DNA of 64,000 nucleotides from Aporrectodea caliginosa (GCA_020284085.1 JACEVL010000410.1:496001-560000), one strand, 5' to 3'. Counted from the stretch's first letter, positions 9,614 through 20,825 are shown. Numbers and translations: made by a program. Notes: generated from the letters alone by a model not told the origin.

Positions 9614-9863
9614 ATATCAATTTTTCTTATTTAAAGTATACAAATACGACTGACAGCATTCACTCATGTTTTGTTACTGTTGTTAATTGTCAAATAAATG
9701 ATGCAGGTAACCTAGCTACCATTGGCATTTGGCAATGTCTCCATGTCAAGCTTGCCCCACCACTTGAGCATAAATGGCAGTGTGGGCCACCTTTGCCATA
9801 TTCTGCAAAACATTTTACTATAGTCAATTTTCTACGGTTTCCTGTTAGCCGTATGAGTACATT
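9614..9863. other. unassigned sequence after the PHD ORF
   Basis: AT-rich sequence with AATAAA at about 9693. GGCAGTGTGGGCCACC at 9776 could be the end of a transposon, but no partner was found. Confidence 0.3.
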
Positions 9864-9920
9864 GGAGCGCCTCTGAGTAGGCTTCTTGAAGGAGCGCTAC
9901 ACAAATTCTCGGAATAAATA
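9864..9920 (+). mobile_element. LINE 3' end (GCGCCTCTGAGTAG motif)
   Basis: GGAGCGCCTCTGAGTAGGCT is followed by TTGAAGGAGCGCTACACAAA. This is the recurrent LINE terminus: last codons S-A-S-E-stop, then a hairpin with GCGC arms. The fragment is very short. Confidence 0.6.
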
Positions 9921-10482
9921 TATCTATATAAAATTATAAGTTCAGCAATAGTAAATATTGAAGTGCAGCTATAAATAAATTAAGGTGAGTTTATGCCTAT
10001 TCATGAGTCATTTATAGGTATAAGTGTCTACATGTTTCTTATTCCGATAGAATACAGAATATTCTACGGAATAAACATAAATATAATGAAAAGAAAAAGA
10101 TCGTGCAGTAAGACAGAAAGGTATGCAAAAGAGACAAACAATCATAAAGGTCAATGATTTCCGTGGTCTGTGAAGTGTGCCTACGCAACAGGCAGCGACC
10201 TGTGATAAAGAAGTGAAGGGAAGATCGATGAATTGGCTTTTGCTAACTGCCGACAATAATGAATACAGACTAAGAACTAGGCATACACAGAATGGCAAAT
10301 CACGAGTGCACTGATCTCCAAACATTTTATCGCACTATACATCGATCCAAAGGCCAACAGTTAAGAATCATTCTATGAAATCTAACACTGTAGAAACGAA
10401 GTCAAAGGGGTTAATACGAGGAAAACTAAAGACCACGCAGTCAATACCTGTTGGACCTTCGGTGTCACTGCGCTCATGCAAT
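9921..10482. other. no recognised content
   Basis: Low-complexity and AT-rich sequence. Open stretches (10008-10325, minus) show no family resemblance. No RNA or repeat boundary was identified. Confidence 0.4.
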
Positions 10483-10622
10483 ATTTATCCCTGAAGTGAT
10501 TGATGGATGAGCGTAACTGCATCTCGACACAAAGTACTGCCATGACGGGGATTTGAAACCACGACCACTCAGTCGACAGACCAGCATGCTTACAGCTAAG
10601 CTGTCGCTCACACCCTAAGACT
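10483..10622 (-). mobile_element. tRNA-derived SINE, minus strand
   Basis: On the minus strand it starts GGGTGTGAGCGACAGCTTAG, has a B-box-like GGTTTCAAATCC, and continues with CAGTACTTTGTGTCGAGATG. Position and spacing of A and B boxes fit a tRNA-like SINE head. It is not a functional tRNA because the acceptor arms do not pair. Confidence 0.55.
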
Positions 10623-12120
10623 TATTCGAGTTTATATCTGAGTTTTTCGCCATCTTGTTTTGTTTCAGAAATGTTATCTTCATCCCGTTGTCTGTGAAAC
10701 TATTTCAGTAAGAAATAATAGTAGGTTGTTGTCTTTATTGTTGCTATTATTATCATTATTATGATTATTGTTGTAATTTTCATTTTTTACCCGAGCCGAG
10801 GTATTACTATTATTATTAATAATACTAGCATTTAGTGTTTCATTTCCGGTTCATGGTATCTTCCACTGTTTCATTCTAGGTTTTTACACGCTAGCAAACT
10901 TCTTACCACAGATTCATGGGTCTACCTGTAATCTTCTCTTTAGTCTTCAGCACGCTTATCTGGCATTGACAGAAACCTCAAAAGTTGAACGTAGTATTTA
11001 ACCAGCGGTGCATATACAGGTTTCTCGGAGAAATTGTAAGCTTTCAATCTTGTTTAGGCCTATAAGTAGAGCCTACCTTTTACATTTCGCTTTCTGTTGG
11101 AAACCATCGCATTTGAAGTTCCTAGAATGAACTACTCGTTACTAAATGGCTTAGATTACAACCAGAAAGTCCCTTTCAGATTATATTTCCATCTTTGTTT
11201 TATTTCACCATCGATTTGAGAGTTTGGCTCAATTTAGTTTCGTTCAGAAGAGAACACAAAATTGATCTTCTATGCCTATAGAGTGGTGCTACTGTATTTT
11301 TAAATCAATGCAAATGTATGGTATGAATAGTTTACAAAGAGAAGCATAATAAATCTGCAGGTTATGTAATGGAGACATCTGAAGCTGTCGAAGCTCCAGG
11401 TGAACCACTTGCAATCCATCTAGATCTCGGTCGCTCATATTGTGTCTCTAACCTGCCAAAATCCCAGCTCATATTCGGACCGGCTTCTGGTCGAAGATAG
11501 AATCGCGTTCAAGATTCTTCTTGTACAACAGATGGAGTAGCTACAGCATACATCTGGCCCTTTGTTCTTGTTTTAAATCAGTGGGTCGACGATCAATAAT
11601 TATAATAAAACGGAATAACTGAGATTATGAAATGGTATCTCCCAACTGAACTTGCTATTTTGCTTTGCACTATACAGTGTCTGCGTGTGGATAATGTTTT
11701 AAACAAGGGTCTTAACGTCTATCGAAGGAGATGAAATTGACCGCGTTCTAAACATATAGAGGAGAATAGAAGTATTCATCCAGTTGCAATGGTATTGTAA
11801 AAGCACAATTGCAAGGAAACAGTGTAAAGAAGAGAACTGTCGAGAGAGGTACGAAACTTGGGAATATCTTGAACTCGACTTTTTATGGTTCTTGAGGTAA
11901 ACTGGTCTGCTGTACAATCGGTCTCTACAGGTAATGCCATCCATCCTAGCAACGCGTACAGTACACCCACTCATCTAGTCGCCTTCCGTTGCGCTGGTCA
12001 GTAAGCCTTGTTTATGGCGCGCCGTGTATAGTTCCTGAATCGATATTTGCAGTTCGCCATCTTATCAGTGGTCACGTTGTCTCCAGCTGCGCTCCGTCAA
12101 CCCAGTATTTTTAAACGTCA
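10623..12120. other. no recognised content
   Basis: Non-repetitive AT-rich DNA with short ATT/TTA runs near 10735-10830. A minus-strand open stretch at 11699-11974 has no recognisable domain. I see no exon, RNA or transposon end. Confidence 0.4.
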
Positions 12121-12650
12121 CTGCCATCATCAGCATCACCACCAGCTGCAGATGTTACAGCGACTGGTGAACGAAGCAACAAGACTTGACAAGTAGCATC
12201 CTACCTTTAATGACTGATAATAGATGTCTCTTGTTCCTCAGCTGATGATGGACCGACTGGCCGACCGATTGACTGAGCGAAGGTGACGTATGATGCTGTA
12301 CTCTGAATGCCTTCTTCCGTCGCTCTTTTTCTCCGAACAACTCTCGCCTTCGTCTCCGTCGCCGCTGTCAGTGGGTTGTCGTCTCTGCAGTGACCTGACG
12401 CTGGCTTCCGTCAGCGTGATTTCGGGCGTGTGCTGATTTAACTGATTTTCCGTTCTACCTCGCCCTGCCACTCTCTCTCCTTCTCTCGATCTGCCTTTCT
12501 GTCTCACTGCGCGACCGCTCTCTTCAACGGTGCCACCAGAATCAATTCGACTGCAGCATCGAGTCGGTGCCTGCTGCACCATGAGCCGAGATCGGTTGCC
12601 AGCAGCGCTATGCTAATCTATGCAGCGAATATAAATTATGTAAAAGCAAC
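12121..12650 (-). promoter_or_regulatory. candidate promoter and 5'UTR exon of the synaptotagmin gene
   Basis: A GC-rich, repeat-free block in an otherwise AT-rich neighbourhood, about 4 kb upstream of the first coding exon. On the minus strand a TATA-like ATAATTTATATTCGC precedes about 400 nt of GA-rich sequence with several possible donors (for example GGGCGAG-GTAGAA). A 114-aa open frame here (starting MVQQAPTRCC) is low in complexity and unlike known proteins, so it is more likely leader sequence. Only base composition, position and strand support this. Confidence 0.25.
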
Positions 12651-13564
12651 TTGTACACATTCAGGCTATGGGGTTCTAGGTAAATCGTATCATTTCGTGG
12701 AGAACGTAAAGCAATCTCTAACTGTTTCTGGTTAAGATTGCTGGCATCCCTACTTCTGGTGTACAGGAATTCATGCGTCGACCGTCACTTTTGAGGTCTA
12801 TGTTGGCAGTACTAAGCAGTCATATGTTTGGCCATGAAGTCATATGCTAAACATAGCAGCTCGTTTGCTAAAAATAGCCATAGCTTGATGGGTCAAGCCA
12901 CTGCTTCGGTGCGTTTATGTGTTAGCACGTAAGAAATGAACCCACGTCTTAGCAATAGATCGGATTGTTTCAGCAGAGGTGAGTGTGAACAGGGCAGTTG
13001 GTGTGAATCTCAGCGGAGGGTCAAAAGAAGAGGTGGAACTTGAACGAAGGAATGGGTGTTAATTATAGAGTAGTAGTAGTTTCAGTTTAACGACACTGTG
13101 TGATTACAAAGATCATTAGCGTCGCCCTCCTCCTTTTTCCAGGCTTGGGACTGGCACTGTGAGAGAGCGAACAGTGGCGGAGTTGGTGTTAATAGAAGAA
13201 GATGAAAGAACAGTTAGACGAAATGTCTCAGACATTGAGAAGGAATTAAATGGAAAATGGTAAGAACCAAACAAAAACAACCGTAAAAAATCAACAAAAA
13301 GCAGATAATGACTGGAGGAAAAGCCACATAAAACTGCAAAAGCGAACAATCAGAGAAGGAAAGGAACATTTTAGAAGATAAAAATTGGAATTTAATTTAA
13401 GTTAATGGCATCTGCTACTACTATAGATGACTCAATAGATGTCAGACGGCCAAAATGGCAGTCTTATGGCTAATTTCTAGATATTTTCGTCATACGATGA
13501 ATTTGCTCATTAATTAGTTTAATTTCATTAATTATTCTATGATAGGAACTGACTTTCAGAACTA
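12651..13564. other. no recognised content
   Basis: Mixed sequence between the GC-rich block and a LINE end. A minus-strand open stretch at 13116-13349 has no recognisable family. No RNA or repeats seen. Confidence 0.35.
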
Positions 13565-13905
13565 CTTCTTAAGTCTGGTTTAGATTTTCCAGGTCTTTGG
13601 ACGGTAACTAGTTTTCACCTATTCAAACGTAGATTGCGTGCCTATTTGATTGCCAATGGTATGTCTAATAATATTGTGCGTGCTAGTTAACTAGTTAAGA
13701 CTTGCTAGAATTAACTAATTATTCGGTATGCCACTCGAGTACAACAATGATGTAAGGGTGACCCTACTAGTCGGGATTTGTTCCCTTTAGGGTTCTCTGC
13801 ACCCGTTGTTTTCCGACTATCATATTGTAATTATGATGATTGTATGCTTTGCTTTTGTTTGTTGGAAACAATAAAATTTATGGTTATGGTTATGGTTATG
13901 GTTAA
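13565..13905 (+). mobile_element. LINE 3' end with (TTATGG)n tail
   Basis: Plus strand: SFHLFKRRLRAYLIANG is the usual C-terminal SLxxFKRxL(R/K)xxL of LINE ORFs. It is followed by a stop, about 200 bp of 3'UTR, GGAAACAATAAAATTTATGG and three to four TTATGG repeats. The hexamer tail resembles telomere repeats only superficially. Confidence 0.7.
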
Positions 13906-13965
13906 GTGGTTGTTTGGCACCAAAGCCTAAACGTCACTGAATTGACTAAACTAGGCATATTGGTT

Positions 13966-14163
13966 GTCTGAGTGACAATGTCCAGCCTCAGACTTGCACA
14001 ATGGGAAATTTAGGAGTCGGTGATGCAACGCTGAGGCAGTGTCTTTGGAATGGTGTTAACCATGAATCACCGACTGGCCGGCTACTGAGGTGAGCCTATC
14101 GTACCTGACCTGGAAGCCAGAGGAGTCGGCCAGGAAGTACCAGTCGGTGAACGTTACAGTGTC
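13966..14163 (-). other. conserved ORF-like block shared with U3
   Basis: On the minus strand an acceptor-like GTCAGCAG precedes VTFTDWYFLADSSGF, then a stop; further on, in the same frame, comes LNFPLCKSEAGHCH. The U3 counterpart (47317-47505) keeps the frame open with TFTDWFSSADSSGF and the same LNFPLCKSEAGHCH. It may be an exon of an unidentified gene, or noncoding DNA conserved by recent duplication. Confidence 0.3.
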
Positions 14164-14671
14164 CTGCTGACTTCATTCAGCTGTCGTCATTCAATATTCA
14201 CTATTCAAAACGGACCAGCATTACGTCAGGTGACAGCTCTGGATGGACTAGGCTTTACGTTTGTGTGTGAGAGCCAACTAAGGAGCAGTGATAAACTTAT
14301 AACCAGTTTACTAATTATAAAGAAAGGCGACAAGCATGTTCAGAGAATGGCATTGAAAGCCATTAAAAGTAACTGCAGAACTGTACAAAGTGTACATGTA
14401 CCTGTATCGCAACAGATATTCTTAAAGGGTAGTAAATAATAGGGCAGCAGCCACAGAAGTAGGTTGATACTGAATGCTCACTGTTCGGTCACGGAAGTAT
14501 TTTCGAACCCAATCACAGACAAATAATAGTCACTACTCACTTGTAGGCCTACGTTGTTACTATGGACAAGGAAGCATCTCACAAGTTTTAACTGATCGCA
14601 TAAGTATTATCTTCCAAGGCAAAACGAGTAATGTTTTGCAGCAGGTAACGCAATAAAAGTTTGGTCGCTTT

Positions 14672-14736
14672 CAGTGGCGGCGCCAGGATTTCAGGCGGGG
14701 GGCTAAGCACCCCCTAGCCCCCTGGCGCCGCCACTG
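14672..14736. mobile_element. 65-bp hAT-type MITE with 8-bp TSD
   Basis: Ends CAGTGGCGGCGCCAGG and CCTGGCGCCGCCACTG are 16-bp perfect inverted repeats. They are flanked by GTCGCTTT at 14664-14671 and again at 14737-14744. The U2 counterpart near 30886 lacks the element. An 8-bp duplication with CAGTG ends is diagnostic of hAT. Confidence 0.9.
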
Positions 14737-15383
14737 GTCGCTTTGCCCCTAGAGTCTCAGAGTTCCGGGAAATCTACGTTTTTCGTAGCAGACGAACCCC
14801 ATGCGACTTAACACGGGTCCCATTTTCGTACTCTACGTAGCCTACTGCGCATGATTATGGGATGCTGTGAAGAGAAGACATGTTTTTTTACATGTTGTAA
14901 TCATAGTGCGGAAAAGCAGCCTTTTACGTGGAGTGACGTCTTAAATTTTGCAAGATGAATAACTATGATGCCAATATTAATTTAAAATTAAAACTAATGA
15001 CTAGTTTCTGGGAGAAAAATCCTGTTCTGATGGCGCCTAGATTCAACACATAGGCCTAATCGCAAATGTATAACTTCAGTTTTACATGGTCTGTACTATT
15101 GAAAGGTATTGGTCACTGATGATCAGTAGCCTACTTGTGAACCTTCGACATCGTATCAGGCCGATTAAGAAACAGAGATTCTTGTTTATTGTACACACGT
15201 ACATGTAGGCCTACATGTATAATAGGCTATAGCCCATATAAAGGGGTTTATCACTAGGATGCTGTATAGATGACTTATTTATAATATTTGATTCAGTCAT
15301 TTTACCCAACTTTTAATTTGCGTCTTTACTTGCTAATTATTACTTCGTTATGTTATACATGTTGTAATTGTTTTATGCTCAAT

Positions 15384-15681
15384 CAGTGGCGTAACGAGGG
15401 AGCAAGGGGGCGGCCGCCCTCGTGCGCAGGACAGAGGGCGCAAAATTAGGGTTGTGACAATTTTTGTTAAAAAGAAATCAGGCACGAATAGTTACTAAAG
15501 TAACTATTATACATGACTTTTGCACGGGAGGGGCGCAAAATGAGGCTTGTGATAACTTTATTCTGGGGAAAAATTACACGGGACAGCAAAAAAAGGTCAT
15601 CAGAAATTTTGGCGGAATTAAGAAAGAAAATTTTCCCGAAATTCTTGCCCCCGGGCGTACGAACCCCTAGTTACGCCACTG
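15384..15681. mobile_element. 298-bp hAT-type MITE with 8-bp TSD
   Basis: Ends CAGTGGCGTAAC and GTTACGCCACTG, flanked on both sides by TGCTCAAT (15376-15383 and 15682-15689). U3 has an uninterrupted counterpart near 48710. The short overlapping ORFs inside are not a transposase. Confidence 0.9.
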
Positions 15682-15849
15682 TGCTCAATGTCCCATTGTG
15701 CGCTTGCAAGTGGAGCAAAAATATACTTATTTACTTACTTTACAACTTGAAAATTTACATGGCCATGTAGAAATGCAAAATTCTATTTTTTCATTTATAT
15801 TAATTAATTTTATTTATATTTCTTGGACCAACAGAAGAAATTTTAAAAT

Positions 15850-17060
15850 TGAATTGAATCTGTTTATTGTACAGAACAGGTTTCAGGTTACAATAATTAT
15901 TATGAAACAGCAAGTAGAGCGTAACAGGAGCAAAGAAAAGCTAATAGCTCATACTAAGCTTGACTCCTCATTCTTAATTATTATTCATTAATGTATTTGT
16001 TACTTAATTAGAACTTAAATAATAGTAATAATAACAGTGACAATAACAGCAGTACAGTACCACAACACCAATAATGATTTAGAAATGAAATTACTAATAA
16101 TTATAAGCCTGGTAAGTAATGCTAACATACTAATATACTAGAGTCTCCAAGTTGCGGGAAATCTACGTTTTTTGTAGCTGTCTAGTAATTCCATTTTTTG
16201 GAAAACAAGAATAGTTCCTCGTTGGGGACAAAAGGGTGACCTGAATGGACCAAGTTAGGGTTTCTTAATTACCAATTAAGAAATTAGATTTGACAGCTAT
16301 GGCAGCTATGGCAACTGAATGCTACATTTACTGCATACAAGTCAAAAGCCACACAGCATTAGACAGTGAGTACAGCAGCAGTCTTTAACTTAACTAAACT
16401 TAGCTACACAATACTATTGCAAGACAGTACAGTGATAGTTTTCGTAGCATTTCTCAGCATTAAACAGTAAATACGACAAAATCTTTATCTTAACTAAACT
16501 TACTAAACAATACTATTGCACGACAGTACAGCGCGTTATAGTACTTTAATTATCAATGGGTGTAGGACTGTAGGTAATTAATTTCACCTGTACAGCAATG
16601 ACATGAAAAAGAGAGTGGAAGTGTAAGTAAAGGTGAAAGTAAGAACCCTATTGTTTCTCAGTGTTTTCGATAAGCCATGAGTGCAATTTCGAAAATCTTG
16701 TGGCAGATTGTTCCATGCAGCAGGACCAACCACATTAATCGAAAATTTACAGGAATTTGGGCGAATCAAAAATGTTACATAAACTCACACCTAAATACAA
16801 CTCTATAGCTATGATTAGCATGCCCAAGTTAAGGTTTAAGCCAATCTAAAGAAATTTTGGTTAGTTTCAAAAATTTCAGTGAATGGGGGTAGGAAGTTGA
16901 AAAAATAATAAACATCTTGGGGCCATTATTACATATAAGAATCTTCACTCATGCTCAAAAATCGTTTCATTGTGTAACAGTTTCCTAGCAGAGCAAATAC
17001 CAGTTCTGTCAAGCGTTAGTTGATTTAGGAATACAAAACTCTGAGAGTTTTACAACTATT
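15850..17060 (-). mobile_element. old LINE 3' portion, minus strand, ancestral to the duplication
   Basis: On the minus strand, 16584-16769 encodes SCKFSINVVGPAAWNNLPQDFRN, the conserved C-terminal G(P)xxWNxLPxxxR motif of LINE ORFs. The 3' end near 15850 reads CAATAAACAGATTCAATTC. Counterparts are at about 31380-32350, 48950-50160 and 57900-59150 in the other units, so the insertion predates the duplication. Confidence 0.7.
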
Positions 17061-17234
17061 TCAAGTGTGTAGTGGGAAGAGTGGGCGTTATACAGCTCCC
17101 AATGTTGACAGTGGCATCAAGTTCCCGACGCGGGAACAGCCGTAAAGCCGGCCTCTGTTGGAGCAGTATTTGGCAGTGGCGGACTGGCAATTGTGCCTGT
17201 ATGCCATTGGACATGGGCCCCTCTGGTTTCAGCG

Positions 17235-17825
17235 GTTTACGTTCAAAACCGCGATCACAAAACAGCGATCGTCAAAACCGCGATCACAAAAAGAGATGCA
17301 CAAAACAGCGACTGCAGAAAATAGCGATCATCAAAACAGCGATTTCACCGATTTATTACAGACAATTTTAAATGTATCACGAAGTATACATTATTATAAC
17401 AAATGTGTACTGTTAAATTTGAAGACTTAAGTTATGTCCAATTCCACGAAGGTAGTCCAATAGCCTATAGGTCGATTAGTGTAATCACAGACGATGCTTT
17501 TTATTTTGTCTGCAGTTTCTCTGTAGATTCTTCTAGATGGATTTGGTATTTGTCCTGCAACGTAGGCCCTATTTAACTACAACATTTTAAGTTCAATTAA
17601 GTTCGCAATGAGGACCAATCAACGCTGTCATTTCCGCTCTCACTCCAACAACTTCAAATGTTTTAGTAAAACATTTAACGCTAATTAGGTTCGCAATCAG
17701 GACCAATCAACGTATACATTAAATAAGTCAATCTTTGAATTTAATCGCTGTTTTGATGATCGCTATTTTATGCAGTCGCTGTTTTGTGCATCGCTGTTTT
17801 GTGATCGCGGTTTTGAACGTAGACC
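17235..17825. mobile_element. long-TIR Mutator-like or foldback element, 9-bp TSD
   Basis: 591 bp flanked by GTTTCAGCG at 17226-17234 and 17826-17834. The left end (TACGTTCAAAACCGCGATCA...) and the right end are inverted copies of about 85-110 bp. The arms consist of about 14-bp subrepeats built on CAAAACAGCGAT and CAAAACCGCGAT. The core holds two copies of TTCGCAAT(G/C)AGGACCAATC. U2, U3 and U4 show the empty site (U4: GGTTTCAGCGCCTGTGGCC). A 9-bp duplication and long TIRs point to Mutator-like elements; no transposase is present. Confidence 0.85.
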
Positions 17826-17849
17826 GTTTCAGCGACTGTGGCCACTAGG

Positions 17850-18240
17850 GCAGAAGGAATTAACTTAATTAAGTATACATTAATACACAAAGTTAATAAT
17901 CTAAATGGCAAGGCTCCAAAATGGTCTCAGTCTGACTCCGATATTCAGAGGTACTCAGTGAGATGTTACAAATAAATTCTGCGCAGGTCTTCCGTCTAAT
18001 GTAATTCGTTGTCGTAAATAACAAGAAGTAATAGAAAATTATGACACTCTGGCTATGACTGCCGACATCTCTCGAATGAATTGAAACTACGGTCGGTAGC
18101 CAATGCTCTTGATTTCGCGAGACATTTGATGTTTGGCACACGGATTACAACAGAGCATTCTGCAAACGTCGTCTAACACACTTCCCTGCAACGAACACAA
18201 GAAAGCATTCGGCTCATATATCATTCCACAACGATATTCC
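17850..18240 (+). other. conserved unrecognised block (U1)
   Basis: Plus-strand peptides include KWSQSDSDIQRYSV and, in a second frame, SRMN and FARHL-like sequence. The same block occurs in all four units (about 32530-32940, 50330-50740, 59340-59750), and in U2 and U4 gives a clean peptide LMCGTRIT.EH.ANV..HTSLQ. I cannot assign a family. It may be coding remains of an old mobile element. Confidence 0.35.
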
Positions 18241-18299
18241 CAATGCCATCACCAGGTACATTAATTAAAACCATTAATCATAACTTATCATATCGTAGG

Positions 18300-18760
18300 C
18301 CTATCTGAGAATTTATAAAGCGCCGCTTTCAGAGCTAGCTATTCAGAGGCGCTCTCAGCGTTGCAGCTCCGAGGAAATAAGAAAGTCTTCAAGCAACGAA
18401 AGATGAGGATGGGACCCCGACTAAAATCTTACTACGAATTGATGGCAAGGATCAGTGTTAGGTCATGGCAGTCCTTCCCGGGAAACTAGGAGATCAAGTC
18501 TATCCCAAGACCGGAGAGGGCGGAAGAGACAGCATAAAGAGGTTTGCGCATTAAGGCGCAAAGATACTTAGGAGCTATTATAATAGTCCTGTTGAATTCT
18601 TAAGACGTCATTAACTTGTTTTGGATAGGTCTACCTTATGGGAGCAGTATCTTATATTGGATACGAGAGGCAACGGGAAGCCAGTGTAGGGATCAGTCAT
18701 GTAGGTAGAAATGTGGGAGAAGCGAACGAGACGAGTAATTAAGATGGCTGTGCTTGAGTG
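18300..18760 (-). mobile_element. LINE C-terminus and tail, minus strand (U1)
   Basis: On the minus strand, frameshifted pieces include FSHISTYMTD, SALSGLGIDLISS, SPSSSF and FLGAATLRAPLNS. They follow the C-terminal order seen in other LINE copies here, ending in GCGCC...GCGCTTTATAAATTCTC. All four units have it (33110-33297 plus 35507-35850; 50780-51430; 59760-60235). Confidence 0.65.
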
Positions 18761-18865
18761 ATTTTCCACTCATCCGTTCTAAATTATTCATCTGTAACTA
18801 ACTTTGAGAGTTCAATCACGCATGAATCGCTTTGCAGCAAGATTATAGAGCACACATAGACTTAC

Positions 18866-19008
18866 TTTGATCCCATACTGAGCACGAAGTTTCGTCCGCA
18901 TTGCAGTCTCAAATGGGAAACCAAGGGCGAACGGACCAAAGACGCATTCACCCATCTGTGTCGCCAGGGTGCACATGAAACAAGGATGGCAAAAGACGCA
19001 GAACAAGC
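18866..19008 (-). CDS. PLAC8-family gene copy 1, exon B
   Basis: 143 bp, acceptor TTTGTACGTAG and donor AAA-GTAAGT. Two bases complete a Cys codon split with exon A. The protein reads CLFCVFCHPCFMCTLATQMG, ECVFGPFALGFPFETAMRTK and LRAQYGIK. PLAC8 proteins (Pfam PLAC8; mammalian PLAC8 and cornifelin, plant cell-number regulators) are small cysteine-rich membrane-associated proteins; CxxxC...C(x)C..H.PC with MRTKLRAxYGIxG is the family's first half. The exon ends after Lys in phase 0, where the family normally continues GS(I/L)C(N)D and a second cysteine cluster. No stop or frameshift is present. Function within this organism cannot be inferred. Confidence 0.88.
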
Positions 19009-19075
19009 CTACGTACAAAGAAAACGACATCATCTTCAATAGAACTAAGGCGTCCCTTTATAGTTTATACACAAT

Positions 19076-19143
19076 GGGTCGGAAGCGCCTCTGAGTAGTG
19101 ATCGTGAAGGGGCGCTACATAAATTTCATAGATAGATAGATAG
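19076..19143 (+). mobile_element. 68-bp LINE 3' end with (GATA)n tail and 5-bp TSD
   Basis: GGTCGGAAGCGCCTCTGAGTAG, then GGGGCGCTACATAAATTTCA and GATA repeats, flanked by ACAAT (19071-19075 and 19144-19148). U2-U4 show ACAAT uninterrupted at this position. It is an extreme 5' truncation just upstream of exon B. Confidence 0.75.
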
Positions 19144-19399
19144 ACAATATTGCAGCCCAACAGGGACGCAAAGGTGAAATAATCGGGTATTCATTAATAG
19201 CCTACTTCACGCCTCTGTTAACAATATTCCACTATGAGACGTAGCCTACATGTACATGTATCTAGTTGAAGCAAATTTATCCTCAGCTGAATATATTATA
19301 GCAGTTACAGAACACAGTAGAAAATGCTCAGTGCTTATCTACTGCGAACTCCATTGTAGGCAGAAGTTAATGAATATATGTCAATAGTGTTTGTGTAAC

Positions 19400-20215
19400 A
19401 GACCACCCGCCCTATTCAGTGCATCCCGTCTTCCACTCTCAGGGACCTCACACGGATCTTAGCCACATGGCCTGCGTGATTCACATCTATTATGACGCTG
19501 TGCGAGCCACTATCCTGGCAAGAATGCTGTATACTTCATCGATCTGGTGGGATTTTGTTGGACAGCGTGACAAAGACAGGTTTGAAGCCTTGATGCGTCG
19601 CTTGATCCGCTATCACTATCTTCTGGAGATTCCCTGTCTTTTGAGCAGCTATGCATAAAGTCAGATTCCCGCCTTTTTCATCGATCCTGGCGGATAATGG
19701 GCATGTATTACATGATTTGCTTCCCCTATTAAAACTTAAAAGTATTCCCTCCGCCCTCGGGCTCATGACCGTATCATTCCTCCCGCAGATAATTTGATGC
19801 GTAAAACTTTCATCACTAGGATGATATAGGCTTAGGCCTATTATAAGGTCTCATCAAGATTATTGGCTGTCTTTCTTACAGTGGCGTAGCCAGAAAAAAT
19901 GTCGAAGAGGGTTGTTAGTTTTCGGGTTAGGGTTCTCCATTGGAAATTGTTCTATTTCTCTACAATTTTACTTTTTAACAACAGTAATGCATATTTGGGG
20001 GGATTGAACCCACAAAACCACAACTGCTTTCTTAGATATATTATTCAGGGATATTCTCACTTACTTATTTACTAACTTACTCCATGCGAAAAAAGTGTAT
20101 TGTCAGGATGCTATATACTTTTTAACTGTGTTTATGACGATGCCTGTACACCAAAGTGCGATTAACAATTGGTTAATAAAGAATATACTTACTTTACTTT
20201 TAATTACTTCCTTGC
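19400..20215 (+). mobile_element. LINE fragment(s), plus strand, with hAT-like end inside
   Basis: 19470-19830 encodes DAVRATILARMLYTSSIWWD and then RFEALMRRLIRYHYL, EQLCIKSDSRLFSSILADNG in shifting frames: the LINE thumb and C-terminus, close to the copy at 56883-57770. CAGTGGCGTAGCC at 19879 looks like an hAT end without a visible partner. 20046-20215 is the GATATTCTCACTTAC...TTAC-tailed 3' end also found at 8806-8970. Confidence 0.65.
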
Positions 20216-20580
20216 TGTGTGAAATAATAATTAATGGGTTGCGATCATTGAATATGACTTTGTTTTAAAAAAGCGACCATCGATCGATATCCTGTGCATT
20301 ATGACAACGGTGCTACAGAAGTTTTCTGATTAGTTAATCATCTAATACACTGAATATGTGTCCTGTATCATTCGTCACAAAAGCGCAACCCATTGTGTCT
20401 CAGACCTCGGCTTATTTTGTACACTTGCATCAGCACATTATGTAGACACGTGCATATATGTACGCATAAAATATTATGCATGTACAATGTACATTGTACA
20501 TTCATGCATTTAATTATGCACGTTGTTATCTGAACATTTAAATGGCGCCCCTTACAATCGTTGAACCGTGGCCACTGGCC

Positions 20581-20825
20581 ATATATATATATTATATATA
20601 TAAAATTATATATATTCAATTCAGCTGTGACTAATAGACAGACAAACAGATAGACAGAGACAGAGAGACACAGAGAGACACAGAGAGAGATAGTGTACAC
20701 CGAAAGAGACACAGAGACACAGAGACAGACAGACAAACAGGCAGACAGACAGAGACAGAGAGACAGAGAGACTGGGAGAAAGGGAGACAGAGAGGGAAGG
20801 ACACGCAGACACACAGACAGAAGAG
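20581..20825. repeat. (TA)n and (GACAGA)n microsatellites
   Basis: Short TA repeats at 20581-20615 and GACAGA/GACACAGA repeats at 20636-20825. U3 has a much shorter version (about 54595-54630) at the same position before exon A, so the array has expanded in U1. Confidence 0.9.

Noticed and set aside
12238..12582. 114-aa protein gene on the minus strand
   Set aside because: Low-complexity charged sequence without a recognisable domain. Treated as possible leader or promoter sequence instead.
13880..13905. Telomere-like TTATGG repeats
   Set aside because: Only three to four units directly after a LINE 3'UTR with AATAAA; a LINE tail explains them better.
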